64,000 bases of DNA from Anaerolineales bacterium (GCA_016927315.1 JAFGMV010000040.1:1-64000), one strand, 5' to 3'. Positions 1 to 9,694 are shown, counted from the first letter of the stretch. The notes: generated by a model from the sequence alone, not told the origin. Numbers and translations are program-made.

Positions 1-499
1 ATTTCTCGTTTCTTTCGGGGCGATTTGTGGCCGGAAGACAAAGGACTTAGTCTGGGAGTTGGGAGATTGGCGGCGGGATGGAAGAATGTTGCTGCACACG
101 GCTCAGGGATCGGTTTGCCCAGGCGGGTATTTACTTGAACAAGGTCAGCCTTGAACACTTATTACCTGTTCGGACGGTTCAGATGAATGACAGGCTTGAT
201 GACCGCTGGTAACTTCCCTCCAACTCGCCCCCGGATTGACAGATACTCCAGGCGCCTGAATTCTTTCTGCAGGGTTCAGTACGCATGTGATCGAGGCAAA
301 TTTGCTGTCAGGAAGGTTCCAGCAAGGTTCCTCGAAGGATTAGCGAAGGATCACACAGTCTTTTTTCTCAAATCGGGCTGCAGGGGAAGCATATCTTGTT
401 GGTCCAGTTTTCATGTTATTGGTGAGTAGTGAAAAACGTATCAGTAATTTGTGATCGTTATTATTACTTCTTGGAAAAACCATATCGGAGCTGTTGGTT
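1..499. other. Left-edge region without a supported gene
   Basis: No convincing gene is seen. Frames reading in from the left edge on the + strand close by about position 155 and show no recognisable motif. An 80-codon frame at 187-429 has no ribosome-binding site and a composition unlike its neighbours, so it is left out. The stretch just before xseA presumably carries its promoter, but no clear -35/-10 pair is visible. A GGAG at 487-490 serves as the xseA ribosome-binding site. Confidence 0.5.
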
Positions 500-1780
500 A
501 TGTTGACAGACAGGAACAAGACGGGTATCCTACCTGATGTTATGGAGCAATTAAGTCTCTTTCAACCAACCGTCCATACCGTTAGTGACCTGACAAGGTA
601 TATCCGGCAGTTGCTGGAAATGGATGAAATACTGCGGGATGTTTGGGTACAGGGTGAAATCTCCAATCTGTCGCGTCCGGCCTCCGGACATATTTATTTC
701 ACGCTCAAGGATGCCGGCGCAGCCCTGCGCTGTGCCATGTGGCGGCATGAAGCAGCGCGGTTGAATACCGCCCTGCAGGATGGGCTGGCAGTTGAAGTCC
801 ATGGTCGTATCGGGGTCTATGAAGTTAGTGGACAATACCAGTTGTATGTCGACCAGATCCGGCCCATGGGGGAAGGCGCTTTATTCAAGGAATTCTTGCG
901 TCTGAAAGCAGTATTGGAAGCAGAAGGACTTTTTGATCCGGCCAACAAGCAGCCTGTCCTGGAAGGGCCGCTGCGCAGTATTGGGATCGTAACGTCTGCG
1001 ACCGGCGCCGCCCTGCGGGACATGTTGAACACAATCGCCCGCAGATTTCCCCTGAGTGAAGTGATCCTGGCTCCCTCGCAGGTGCAGGGAGAAGATGCCC
1101 CGCCCCAACTGGTGAAGGCATTACAAAGTCTGGATTTACCTGGTGAGGTGGATGTGATCCTGCTGGCGCGCGGCGGCGGCTCGATCGAAGATTTATGGGC
1201 TTTCAATGATGCGCGTGTTGTCCGGGCAGTGGCGGCCTCTTCGGTGCCGGTCATTACCGGGGTCGGGCATGAAACAGATTTTACGCTCTCAGATTTTGCT
1301 GCTGATCTGAGGGCTCCGACGCCTACAGCGGCAGCAGAACTGGCGACACCGGTGACCCTGCAGGACCTGTATGAGGAAACATCTGATCTGGAGACCCGTA
1401 TGGTTTCGGCAGTGTGTTCGTCATTGGAAATGAGACGCCTGGAAGTGAGAAACCAGCAGTCCCGACTGGTGATCTTCTCTCCCATGCGGCGGATACAGAT
1501 TGACCGGCAGTATCTAGATGACCTGGTGCGTCGGGGGCTGCGGGCTGTCCTACACCGGCATGATGTTTCACAGGAACGACTGAACGGACTACAGCAAAAG
1601 CTGAAATCACTAAATCCGATGTCGATCCTGGAGCGTGGTTTTGCCGTGGTCACCACCCAGGCGGAGGGAAGTTTGATTTCACAGGCTGCTCAGGTGGAGA
1701 AGGGGGACGACCTGCAGGTGCGTTTTGCGGATGGAAAATTCGATGTGACCGTAACGGATACACATAGAAAGAAATCATGA
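500..1780 (+). CDS. xseA: Exodeoxyribonuclease VII large subunit
   Basis: This is the large subunit of exonuclease VII, which with XseB degrades single-stranded DNA processively in both directions to oligonucleotides in the cytoplasm. The protein has about 426 residues (E. coli XseA has 456). It has the N-terminal OB-fold domain in roughly the first 115 residues, with the characteristic region around VWVQGEISNLSRPASGHIYF. The central catalytic domain follows, with LARGGGSIEDLWAFND and the VGHETDFTLSDFAADLRAPTPTAAAE block (seen here in parts) that mark the family. ATG at 500 is chosen because GGAG at 487-490 is 9 nt upstream. A TTG at 494 and an ATG at 542 are in-frame alternatives. xseB follows after 34 nt, so the two subunits are probably co-transcribed. 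Confidence 0.95.
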   Translation: MLTDRNKTGILPDVMEQLSLFQPTVHTVSDLTRYIRQLLEMDEILRDVWVQGEISNLSRPASGHIYFTLKDAGAALRCAMWRHEAARLNTALQDGLAVEVHGRIGVYEVSGQYQLYVDQIRPMGEGALFKEFLRLKAVLEAEGLFDPANKQPVLEGPLRSIGIVTSATGAALRDMLNTIARRFPLSEVILAPSQVQGEDAPPQLVKALQSLDLPGEVDVILLARGGGSIEDLWAFNDARVVRAVAASSVPVITGVGHETDFTLSDFAADLRAPTPTAAAELATPVTLQDLYEETSDLETRMVSAVCSSLEMRRLEVRNQQSRLVIFSPMRRIQIDRQYLDDLVRRGLRAVLHRHDVSQERLNGLQQKLKSLNPMSILERGFAVVTTQAEGSLISQAAQVEKGDDLQVRFADGKFDVTVTDTHRKKS

Positions 1781-1814
1781 CAATGTGGTACAGTAAGCGT
1801 GAGAAGGAGATTGT

Positions 1815-2063
1815 ATGGCAGATTCATCAAAACAGAAACCGGTTGAAAAGCTGAATTACGAAGAAGCTTTTCAAGAACTTGAACGAATTGTGAGTTCTCT
1901 GGAACAGGAACAGCTGCAGCTGGATCGTGCGATGAGTCTTTTTGAGCGGGGGCAGGCATTATCCGAACGATGCGCCAGACTGCTTGATCAGGCGGAGTTA
2001 AAAGTAAAGCAGTTGTCTGGTGATGAGGATGAGTCTCGGGATGTTCAGGCGGATGAGGATTAG
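1815..2063 (+). CDS. xseB: Exodeoxyribonuclease VII small subunit
   Basis: The small subunit of exonuclease VII has 82 residues, close to the 80 of E. coli XseB. It shows the usual two-helix pattern with the family block LNYEEAFQELERIVSSLE near the N-terminus. Several copies bind the XseA large subunit. A strong ribosome-binding site (AGAAGGAG, 1802-1809) precedes the ATG. The gene lies 34 nt after xseA and 3 nt before the next gene, so the three genes look like one transcription unit. The C-terminus is acidic (GDEDESRDVQADED), which is common in this subunit. Confidence 0.95.
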   Translation: MADSSKQKPVEKLNYEEAFQELERIVSSLEQEQLQLDRAMSLFERGQALSERCARLLDQAELKVKQLSGDEDESRDVQADED

Positions 2064-2066
2064 ACA

Positions 2067-2519
2067 ATGAATTTTTCATCAATTCTTCATAATCAGGTCT
2101 TTATCAGTATGATGATAGCCTGGATGATGGCGCAAATCCTCAAATTGCCGCTTGAATACCTGCGTACCCGCCGTTGGAATTGGGCTCTGCTGGTAAGTGT
2201 TGGGGGGATGCCCAGTTCTCATTCAGCCTTGATGGCTTCGACCACTCAGGCAGTAGGCCTTTTCAATGGATTCGATACTCCGGTTTTCGCGGTTTCACTG
2301 GCAATTTCGATGATCGTAATCTATGATGCAACTGGTATCCGCCGGCAGGCCGGTATCCATGCCCAGAGGATCAATATGATGTTTGTCGAAATCTTCCGCG
2401 GCCACCCCCTGGATGAAGAAGCCTTGAGGGAAGTTTTAGGGCACACCCCGCTTGAAGTTGTTGGCGGGACCCTGCTGGGGATCGCCGTTCCTACCATGGT
2501 CTGGTTACTGCAGCAGTAG
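2067..2519 (+). CDS. Divergent PAP2-family membrane protein (YuiD-like)
   Basis: A 150-residue membrane protein of the divergent PAP2 / DUF212 (YuiD) family. The family signature GGMPSSHSA is at about residues 46-54, followed by YDATGIRRQAG at about 87-97. Hydrophobic stretches lie near the N-terminus, around residues 60-85, and at the C-terminus. Members resemble acid phosphatase/vanadium-haloperoxidase proteins and may act on lipid phosphates, but the reaction is not established for this subfamily. It starts 3 nt after xseB and converges with murJ on the minus strand. Only 2 nt separate the two stop codons, and no hairpin terminator is visible between them. Confidence 0.85.
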   Translation: MNFSSILHNQVFISMMIAWMMAQILKLPLEYLRTRRWNWALLVSVGGMPSSHSALMASTTQAVGLFNGFDTPVFAVSLAISMIVIYDATGIRRQAGIHAQRINMMFVEIFRGHPLDEEALREVLGHTPLEVVGGTLLGIAVPTMVWLLQQ

Positions 2520-2521
2520 TC

Positions 2522-4105
2522 TCAGGGAGTTTTATGCAGGCGGCGTGTGATTGCTCCAAAAAGGCTCTTGATTTCCGGGACACGTAGAGCCCAGACGCAT
2601 AAAGCGTAACTGAAAACACCAATTCCCATCCCACCTAGTCCAATAATCCAGCGCTTCATATCCGCGGTTGTTTGATTCCAGGCCAGCAGTGCAATCCCCA
2701 TGCCGGCGGCAGCCAGGCAGGCCTGACCTAGGCCGCCGGTAATTTGAGCAGCGAGCAGGCCGTTCAATCGGCGATGCATCAGGAATAATAAAGTCAGCGC
2801 TTCGAGCGTGGTCGCCAGGGAGTTGGCCAGCGCCAGCCCTCCAAGCGGCATCCAGCCAGCCTGTCTGAACAGGCCTGCCAGAGAAATGCTGAGCACAACA
2901 TTCAGTCCCATAGCGATTGTTCCAACCAGGACGGGGGTGCGGGTATCGTGCAGTGCATAGAAAGCGCGGGCGAGTATTTCCAGCACGGAGTGTCCGACCA
3001 ATCCGGCAGCATACCACAACAGCGCCCAGGCCACCAACTGGACAGCTTTCTCGTCAAATTCTCCCCGTTGATAAAGCATGGAGATTAAGGGCACTCTTAA
3101 TATGATCAGGCCGATTGCTGCCGGTACAGACAGGAGCAGCACACCGCGCAGGCTGGCAGTCAGGGATGAGCGAACGTCCTCCAGTTTATTAAGGGCATAT
3201 TGAGTCGAGAGGGTGGGCATCGCGGCAGTGGCAATGGACTGGGCGATTGCCACCTGGGCCATCAACATCAAGGCAAACCCGTATTCGATCCCGGTTACCG
3301 AGCCAACCGGCATGCTGGAGGCCAGCCAGGTATTGACCCAAAAATTCAATTGAACAACGGCCACGCCGAGTAAACGGGGCAGCATCAGGCGGATCACCTC
3401 GCGCACATCGTGGTTTCGAAGCCCAAGTTCCAGGTGGTAGGCGCCGTTTTGTTTGAAGAGGGTGGGAAGCTGAAGGAGCAAGTGAAAGGCAGCCCCGATT
3501 ACCACGCCCCAGGCCAGACCGAAGATGCCCATGACCGGGACCAGCACGATGACACCGAAGATCATCCCGATCTGGTACATGGCCGGGGTCAAGGCCGGCA
3601 CCAGGAATATCTGGTGTGAGTTCAGGATCGCCATGATCAATCCGCTGATACCAAAGATCACCGCAGAGATCAACTGTATACGCAGCAGGGAGACTGCCAG
3701 TTCAAACTGAGCCGGGTCTGAAGAAAATCCCGGCGCCAGGGCATAGCGGACAACTTCTGGGGCAAAAAAGGCTGCCAGCGCGGCGAGAAGACTCATGACC
3801 AGTGCAACCAGGTTGATCACCGCTGAGGCAAGGCGCCACGCCCGTGGTTTGTTGTCTTTGGCGAGCAGCCCGGTGAATGTTGGAATAAAGGCTGAGCCAA
3901 GGGCGCCGCCGGCCACCAGGTTGAAGAGCGTCTCGGAAACACGATTGGCGGCAATGAATGCATCCAGACCGGTGCTGGCGCCAAACGCCTGGGCAACCAG
4001 GATGCGGCGCAGCAGTCCGGCGATCTGGCTGACTACAAAGGCCAGCATTACTATCCCGGCGGCGCGGGCAATCTGGTGATTGGCCTTGGAAGCGGGATGG
4101 CTCAC
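2522..4105 (-). CDS. murJ: MurJ/MviN lipid II flippase
   Basis: A polytopic membrane protein of about 527 residues in the MurJ (MviN) family of the MOP exporter superfamily. It has about 14 hydrophobic segments and the typical N-terminal region SQIAGLLRRILVAQAFGAS. MurJ flips the peptidoglycan precursor lipid II across the cytoplasmic membrane. The start is uncertain. GTG at 4105 begins just after the stop of the upstream minus-strand methyltransferase gene. A TTG at 4147 would add 14 residues and overlap that gene by 38 nt. Neither has a good ribosome-binding site, so translational coupling to the upstream gene is likely. A flippase for the glycan locus downstream is an alternative role, but the sequence looks like an ordinary MurJ. 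Confidence 0.9.
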   Translation of the reverse strand: MSHPASKANHQIARAAGIVMLAFVVSQIAGLLRRILVAQAFGASTGLDAFIAANRVSETLFNLVAGGALGSAFIPTFTGLLAKDNKPRAWRLASAVINLVALVMSLLAALAAFFAPEVVRYALAPGFSSDPAQFELAVSLLRIQLISAVIFGISGLIMAILNSHQIFLVPALTPAMYQIGMIFGVIVLVPVMGIFGLAWGVVIGAAFHLLLQLPTLFKQNGAYHLELGLRNHDVREVIRLMLPRLLGVAVVQLNFWVNTWLASSMPVGSVTGIEYGFALMLMAQVAIAQSIATAAMPTLSTQYALNKLEDVRSSLTASLRGVLLLSVPAAIGLIILRVPLISMLYQRGEFDEKAVQLVAWALLWYAAGLVGHSVLEILARAFYALHDTRTPVLVGTIAMGLNVVLSISLAGLFRQAGWMPLGGLALANSLATTLEALTLLFLMHRRLNGLLAAQITGGLGQACLAAAGMGIALLAWNQTTADMKRWIIGLGGMGIGVFSYALCVWALRVPEIKSLFGAITRRLHKTP

Positions 4106-4109
4106 CTTA

Positions 4110-5000
4110 TTATTTGTCCAGCCTAAGGGAATACCCTTTCGCTCCAACGATGTTTGTATATTTCCTGCCCGGAAGTTGTTTGATCAGGGCGGCCTGGTTT
4201 TCCAATGGGACCAATTTTCCCAGCGGTTTTTCCTTTAATTCGTACAGCGTGAACCCCAGGGATGTGAGCAATTCGAGATATTCTTTCGGATTACTGCCGG
4301 CTTCGGTAAGTCCTTTGGGCCAGAACTCTGACATCAGGATTACTTGCTTTGAGTTGGCAAGGATATTCCGAAAACCGGAGATGGCATGGTATTCATAGCC
4401 CTGGATATCGATCTTGACGAAGTTTACTTCCTTTATTTCTAACTGCTCTAAAACTGTGTCGACGGGCAGGCTTTCAACTTCGATCTGTTCCCAGTTTTCT
4501 AATTTGCCCTGGTAGGTTCCGTGGTAAAGACGATTATCACAAAGATTTTCGGGATTAAGACGTAACTGTTTTGTGCCGGTATTGTCTGCTGCCGCTAATT
4601 GAAATGTTCTGACAGCAGGTCCATTATTGTGGATTTCCTGATTAGCCTGGATATTACGTTTTAAGAAAGAGAATGCTCGCGGGTGGGGTTCAAAAGCCAC
4701 TACCTGGCCGTTCTGATTGAGGGAATGGATGGCCAGTGATGTGTAACAGCCAATATTGGCGCCGATGTCAATTACGGTCATTGCGCCTTTACAATAACTA
4801 TCAAAGAAAGTTAACTCACTGCGTTCGAAGACATTGAAGATCAAGGCCCCAGAGAGTACAGGATCTTCAGGATCAGGGTATATTGTTGCCGGGCCAAATT
4901 GGATCTGGTCTGGGATTATTTTTAACAAAATGGCATTTGTAAACGCTTTCAGATGTTTTGGTTTTAATATTTCGGTGTAGATAAATTCAGCAAAGGACAT
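4110..5000 (-). CDS. FkbM-family methyltransferase
   Basis: A 296-residue SAM-dependent methyltransferase of the FkbM family. The SAM-binding motif VIDIGANIGCYTSLA is at about residues 76-90, and the second-half motif VKIDIQGYEYHAISGF is near 195-210. FkbM enzymes O-methylate sugars or polyketides. The acceptor here cannot be read from sequence. It is transcribed from the minus strand immediately ahead of murJ, and three more FkbM genes lie in the glycan locus 14-18 kb away, so a cell-envelope glycan is a plausible substrate. The start is ATG at 5000, preceded by a weak purine-rich AGAGAAG. Confidence 0.85.
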   Translation of the reverse strand: MSFAEFIYTEILKPKHLKAFTNAILLKIIPDQIQFGPATIYPDPEDPVLSGALIFNVFERSELTFFDSYCKGAMTVIDIGANIGCYTSLAIHSLNQNGQVVAFEPHPRAFSFLKRNIQANQEIHNNGPAVRTFQLAAADNTGTKQLRLNPENLCDNRLYHGTYQGKLENWEQIEVESLPVDTVLEQLEIKEVNFVKIDIQGYEYHAISGFRNILANSKQVILMSEFWPKGLTEAGSNPKEYLELLTSLGFTLYELKEKPLGKLVPLENQAALIKQLPGRKYTNIVGAKGYSLRLDK

Positions 5001-5118
5001 GTTGCTTCTCTTTCTGATGTGGATTTACGCTGGCTGATTATACATCAGCCTGTTATCGGCTGCTACCTTTGCCTTTCCGGATTTTCCCGGTATGCCCAGG
5101 AGCGGGCTCGAACAGTTG

Positions 5119-5127
5119 TGCTATAAT
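5119..5127 (+). promoter_or_regulatory. Extended -10 promoter of the PLD-like gene
   Basis: TGC followed by a perfect TATAAT at 5122-5127 forms an extended -10 element, with no good -35 hexamer at the usual distance. Transcription would start near 5134, about 30 nt before the ATG at 5166. Confidence 0.5.
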
Positions 5128-5165
5128 CGTTCTATTGTTGGGGCTCATCCTTATTGGAGATGGTG

Positions 5166-6293
5166 ATGTCGTTCAAGAAGATACTTTTATCGATCTCTCT
5201 TGGTCTTATTCTAGGAAGCGTTTCCTGTCAGGGGAAATTATTTGCTTCAGAAACAGTCACGCCGGACATGCTTCCAGATTCTGCTGCAGAGGCTGTGGTA
5301 TTGGAAAATATTCCGATACCAATTGGGCATGGATACCGGTATGGCCCCATTGAGGTGTATTTTACTGATCCGGCTGATCCGAATGCCGAACAAAAAAACG
5401 GGGGCCTGGATGAAATCCTGTCGAACGCGATTGATGAAACCCGTTTGAGCATAGACATTGCGATCTACAATATCAGTTTGCGGGCTGTCCGGAATGCATT
5501 GATCCGCGCCCAACACCGTGGTGTTGTCATCCGGATGGTTATGGAAAGTGATAATATTGAAAACTCTGTGCCTCAGGACCTGCTTGAGGCAGGTATCCCC
5601 ATTCTGGGTGATCGCCGGGAAGGTTTGATGCATAATAAATTCATGGTGATCGACGGGGCAGAGGTCTGGGTTGGTTCCATGAATTACACAGTGTATGGTA
5701 CTTACATTGATAACAATAACCTGCTTTGCATCCGGTCAACCAGAATGGCCGATCTGTACACAGCCGAATTTGAGGAAATGTATCTGTATGATCAATTTGG
5801 GCCTGATTCCATTTCCGGTTCCCTGAACCATCGTTTCTCTCTGGAAGGGATTCCCCTCGAAGTCTATTTCTCTCCCGATGATCAAGTGGCTGAACGAATT
5901 GTTGGGATCGTTTCAGGAGCGGAAGAGCGCATTGATTTTCTGGCTTTTTCATTCACATCCGATGATATTGCCGCGGCCTTATTAGAGAGATATGAAGCCG
6001 GAGTTGATGTTACCGGAGTATTCGACGACAGCCAGGTTGGTTCCAACGCCGGAACCGAGTTTGACAAACTGGCGCAAGCCGGCCTGGATGTCCGGATGGA
6101 TGGCATATCCGGGCAGATGCATCACAAGACGATGATTATTGATGGCGAAACCGTGATCACCGGATCCTATAACTTTTCAGCCAGCGCAGAAGAAAGAAAT
6201 GATGAAAACCTGGTGGTTATCTACAGCAAGGAGATTGCCGGTAAATATTTGGAAGAATTTAACCGAATCTTCCAGCAGTCTCAAACGCCGTAA
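5166..6293 (+). CDS. Secreted phospholipase D-like nuclease/phosphodiesterase
   Basis: A protein of about 375 residues with a signal sequence and two PLD HKD motifs: H156-x-K158-x4-D163 (HNKFMVID) and H319-x-K321-x4-D326 (HHKTMIID). Each is followed by GS and an Asn (VGSMN, TGSYN). Two such motifs in one chain form the complete active site of the superfamily, which hydrolyses phosphodiester bonds in phospholipids or DNA. The two-copy, compact form resembles secreted PLD-fold endonucleases, so nuclease activity is likely but unproven. The N-terminus carries a hydrophobic segment ending in SVSC, a marginal lipobox, so it may be a lipoprotein. The start is taken at 5166 because GGAG at 5156-5159 precedes it at a suitable distance. 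TTG at 5154 is possible. Confidence 0.85.
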   Translation: MSFKKILLSISLGLILGSVSCQGKLFASETVTPDMLPDSAAEAVVLENIPIPIGHGYRYGPIEVYFTDPADPNAEQKNGGLDEILSNAIDETRLSIDIAIYNISLRAVRNALIRAQHRGVVIRMVMESDNIENSVPQDLLEAGIPILGDRREGLMHNKFMVIDGAEVWVGSMNYTVYGTYIDNNNLLCIRSTRMADLYTAEFEEMYLYDQFGPDSISGSLNHRFSLEGIPLEVYFSPDDQVAERIVGIVSGAEERIDFLAFSFTSDDIAAALLERYEAGVDVTGVFDDSQVGSNAGTEFDKLAQAGLDVRMDGISGQMHHKTMIIDGETVITGSYNFSASAEERNDENLVVIYSKEIAGKYLEEFNRIFQQSQTP

Positions 6294-6453
6294 CCCGGTC
6301 TGGCTGCGTTGCGAATTTGACGGAAATCGGGTAAATTACAGCTGGTAGTACGGAGATCGACAAATCAATTTCATGTGGTAGTGAGTGCATACTCGTATCA
6401 AGGTTATCTGATTTTTACCTGGTTCGATCCATATTCTAAAAGCGGGAGTTCCT

Positions 6454-8970
6454 ATGTCCGACACCAAGTTTTATCTTGGCCGCTATTATGATCAGGCCAA
6501 AGAGCAGCCTGCCGAAAAAAAGCTTAACTATGATCCTGCTGACCTGACCACACATGCAGTTGTAACCGGTATGACTGGGTCGGGGAAGACGGGATTGTGT
6601 GTAACCCTGTTGGAAGAAGCTGCCCTGCAGGGAATCCCGGCTTTGATTATCGATCCGAAAGGGGACCTGACCAATCTGCTGCTCCATTTCCCCGACCAGA
6701 ACCCTGAAGATTTTCAACCCTGGATCGATCCGGAATCTGCCCGCCGGCAGGGTCTGAGCCTGGCTCAGGCGGCACATCAAGCCGCCTCCACCTGGCGAGC
6801 CGGTTTGATGGATTGGGGGATCGACCGCCAGCGCTTAATGTCTTTGAAGAATGCCGCCAGATTTGCTGTCTTTACACCGGGTTCGGATGCGGGACTGCCG
6901 GTGAGCATGCTGAGTTCCCTGGCCGCCCCGCAGATTTCCTGGGAAGGTAACCGGGAAGTGCTTCGGGAGCGCATCTCCAGCACGGTTACCGCATTATTGG
7001 GGCTGGCCGGATTAAATGGCGTTGATCCACTCCATTCCAGTGAGCATATCCTGCTGTCGAATATTTTTGAACATGCCTGGAGTCGGGGCAAGGATCTTGA
7101 CCTGACAGAGTTGATTCTGCAAACCCAAACACCTCCGTTTGAGAAATTGGGGGCCTTCCCAGTGGAAACCTCTTTCCCATCGAAAGACCGGATGGCGCTG
7201 GCGATGCAGTTGAACAATATATTGGCATCACCAGCCTTCGAAATCTGGCGGGAAGGGCAGCCGCTGGACATCGCCTGCATGCTTTATTCAGAGGATGGCC
7301 GTCCCCGGCATTCAGTCTTTTACCTGGCTCATTTATCAGACGCAGAGCGGATGTTCTTTATAACGCTGCTGCTCTCGGTGTTTGAAACCTGGATGCGTAC
7401 ACAGGCAGGAGCCAACACCCTGCGCACGATCTTGTATATGGATGAAATTTATGGTTACCTGCCGCCAACGGCCAACCCTCCTTCCAAGCAGCCTATCCTC
7501 CGGATGCTGAAGCAGGCGCGTGCTTTTGGGGTTGGGCTTCTCCTGGCAACACAGAACCCGGTGGATGTCGATTATAAGGCCCTCTCTAATGCGGGGACCT
7601 GGTTTATTGGCAAACTGCAGACTGAGCGGGATAAACTACGACTGCTGGAAGGACTTGAATCTGCCAACGGCGGACTGGATCGCAGGGCATACGATCAGAT
7701 GATCTCAGGGTTGGGGAAACGGGTATTCATACAGCACAATGTTCATGCAGCTCAGCCCATCCTGTTTCAGACACGCTGGGCGATGAATTACCTGGCCGGT
7801 CCCCTGACGAGGGCGCAAATCCCTGATTTGAATAAATTGGTTGGTGCAAAACTTGGACTCTCTGAAAGTGCTGCCTCAACTACCGGTAACCCTGAGGCGG
7901 CGGTGGATCGTGTTCCGGAAGTAACCATTCAAAAGGCTGAAGCGGATGCCGCGGCAGTTCTATATGGTCTTGAAGGAAGTGAAACCAAACCTTCCGTCCC
8001 GCAAGGGATTGGTGAATATTTTTTACCGCTTAACCGTACCCTAACGGAAGCGTTTCGATCCATGGGCCAGTCGATCTCTTCCGAAGTGGAACTTGGGGCA
8101 GTCTTGTATCGTCCGGTGCTGATCGGTTCGGCTTCTGTGCGCTTCCTGGACCGCAAGTACCAGCTGGATTGTGATGAATTTCGCAGCGTTTTAATCTCCA
8201 ACCCTGATCCTCGCGGGGTCATCCGCTGGGATGATCTCTCTGTGCGAAAATCTGCGATTGCCAGGCCTGCAGCTGATATCGCACCTCAGGCCCGTTTTGC
8301 AGTTTTGGCTTCACCGTTGGATGATGCCAGGTTACTTACCTCTCTGGAGAAAGATTTTGCAGAGTGGCTTTATCAAACGGTTGAGATTACCGTGCGCGCC
8401 AATGAAGCCCTTAATATCTATCGCGGGCCGGATGTTTCTCAAGCCGAATTCATGCGCGTTTGTTCCGAGGCGGCCAGAAAAGCACGGGATGCCGAAATCA
8501 AAAAACTGACCAGTAAATATAAAAGCAAGATTGATACGATTGAAAGTCGTCTTACCCGTGAGCAGCGGGAACTGCGCATGGACCAGGAAGAACTCAGCCA
8601 GCGGAAATGGGAGGAATTTGGAACGCATACCGAAAATCTTTTTGGCTGGCGCGGCCGGAGCCGCCGGCGGCTGTCGACTTCCCTGACCAAACGACGGATG
8701 ACTGAACAGGCCAAAGCAGATGTGGAAGAATCATTTGAGGCAATCGAAGCATACGAAAGCCAGATGGAAGAATTACGAAGTGAATATGAATTTGCGGTAA
8801 ACGAGATCAACGACCGTTGGGGGGGAGCGGTTAGCCAGATCCATGAAATTCCTGTGAACCCAAAGAAAAGTGATATCTTCATCGATTTGTTTGGCGTGGC
8901 CTGGGTACCCTTTTATTTGATCCGGTCTGGAGACCAGGTGCTTGAATTACTGGGCTATGCAGATGAATAA
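6454..8970 (+). CDS. HerA-like (DUF87-type) ATP-binding protein
   Basis: An 838-residue P-loop ATPase of the HerA/FtsK-related group. Walker A is GMTGSGKT at residues 39-46, followed by the typical DPKGDLTNL segment. Walker B is TILYMDEIYGYLPP near residues 326-339, and LLATQNPVDVDYKALSNAGTWFIGK is the downstream sensor-like region (seen in parts). A charged coiled coil rich in E, R and K spans about 680-790. Relatives act on DNA ends or in chromosome handling or defence, but the specific role of this bacterial subfamily is not known. GGGAG at 6444-6448 supports the ATG at 6454. The next gene starts by overlapping its stop codon. Confidence 0.8.
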   Translation: MSDTKFYLGRYYDQAKEQPAEKKLNYDPADLTTHAVVTGMTGSGKTGLCVTLLEEAALQGIPALIIDPKGDLTNLLLHFPDQNPEDFQPWIDPESARRQGLSLAQAAHQAASTWRAGLMDWGIDRQRLMSLKNAARFAVFTPGSDAGLPVSMLSSLAAPQISWEGNREVLRERISSTVTALLGLAGLNGVDPLHSSEHILLSNIFEHAWSRGKDLDLTELILQTQTPPFEKLGAFPVETSFPSKDRMALAMQLNNILASPAFEIWREGQPLDIACMLYSEDGRPRHSVFYLAHLSDAERMFFITLLLSVFETWMRTQAGANTLRTILYMDEIYGYLPPTANPPSKQPILRMLKQARAFGVGLLLATQNPVDVDYKALSNAGTWFIGKLQTERDKLRLLEGLESANGGLDRRAYDQMISGLGKRVFIQHNVHAAQPILFQTRWAMNYLAGPLTRAQIPDLNKLVGAKLGLSESAASTTGNPEAAVDRVPEVTIQKAEADAAAVLYGLEGSETKPSVPQGIGEYFLPLNRTLTEAFRSMGQSISSEVELGAVLYRPVLIGSASVRFLDRKYQLDCDEFRSVLISNPDPRGVIRWDDLSVRKSAIARPAADIAPQARFAVLASPLDDARLLTSLEKDFAEWLYQTVEITVRANEALNIYRGPDVSQAEFMRVCSEAARKARDAEIKKLTSKYKSKIDTIESRLTREQRELRMDQEELSQRKWEEFGTHTENLFGWRGRSRRRLSTSLTKRRMTEQAKADVEESFEAIEAYESQMEELRSEYEFAVNEINDRWGGAVSQIHEIPVNPKKSDIFIDLFGVAWVPFYLIRSGDQVLELLGYADE

Positions 8971-9645
8971 CCTTGTTGTTGAAATTTCCATGAACTCCGA
9001 GCTGTTCATGAGTGGTCTACTGTTGGCTGGCTCATTGCTTATATGGGGGGGCATCCATTCTATCCTGGCTGCATTCAAGGTAAAGGCATGGTTCCGAAAC
9101 CGATTTGGGCCTGGTGCAGACCGGTTCTACCGTTTTGGCTATAACGTTTTCGCTGTGGTATCTTTGCTCCCCATTGGGCTGTTGGTTTTATTGCTGCCAG
9201 ACCAGGGTTGGTATTCGCTGGAGCGCCCCTGGACTGTTGTGTTTTATGCCGTTCAGTTTATCGCCTTGTTGTTGTTAGTGATAGGTGTGCTTCAAACAGA
9301 TATCCTGAGCTTTATCGGTGTCCGGCAGTTGTTGAGCGACCAGGCTTCCCAGGCTCCACTGGTACGCACCGGACTGTATCGATGGGTTCGGCACCCGCTT
9401 TATTTTGCCGGACTGCTTTTTATCTGGTTTTCACCGGGTATGACCGTAAACCTGTTCATTTATACAGTTTCCTTTCTCTTTATATTGTGATTGGCGCGCA
9501 TTTCGAGGAGAGCAGGCTGCTGCAGGAATTTGGTTCAGCATATTATCAATACCAGTGTGATACGCCAATGCTCTTTCCCGGGATGAAGATCCCCTGGATG
9601 AGGAAAATTCAATTGCGCCCTAAAGATTGTGATGATGTTAAGTGA
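8963..9645 (+). pseudogene. ICMT/NnrU-like membrane methyltransferase, frameshifted
   Basis: A membrane protein of the isoprenylcysteine carboxyl methyltransferase / NnrU-like family is split between two frames. The first frame runs to a stop at 9490 and includes several membrane segments and the family motif RWVRHPLYFAG. Homology-like sequence continues in the next frame from about 9475, as YIVIGAHFEESRLLQEFGSAYYQY up to the stop at 9645. The conserved E-E pair of the family lies in the second frame. A single-base indel in the run around 9468-9485 (alternating T- and C-rich bases) would restore one chain of about 227 residues. It could be a real inactivation, a sequencing error or, less likely, programmed slippage. 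The start at 8963 overlaps the stop of the upstream ATPase gene. Confidence 0.65.
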
Positions 9646-9681
9646 ACGGGGAACTCTAATCTATCTTTCAGAACAAAACGG

Positions 9682-9687
9682 TATAAT
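9682..9687 (+). promoter_or_regulatory. -10 element placed for leaderless transcription
   Basis: A perfect TATAAT ends 7 nt before the ATG of the VanW-family gene, with no Shine-Dalgarno sequence between. Transcription would start at or next to the start codon, giving a leaderless mRNA. No -35 hexamer is evident. Confidence 0.5.
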
Positions 9688-9694
9688 CTGATCT

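Noticed and set aside
187-429. 80-codon reading frame before xseA
   Set aside because: No ribosome-binding site, no recognisable motif, and an amino-acid composition (many Arg, Cys, Phe and Pro) typical of non-coding translation.
817-1656. 279-codon minus-strand frame over xseA
   Set aside because: Shadow of xseA; Ser/Arg-rich translation without motif.
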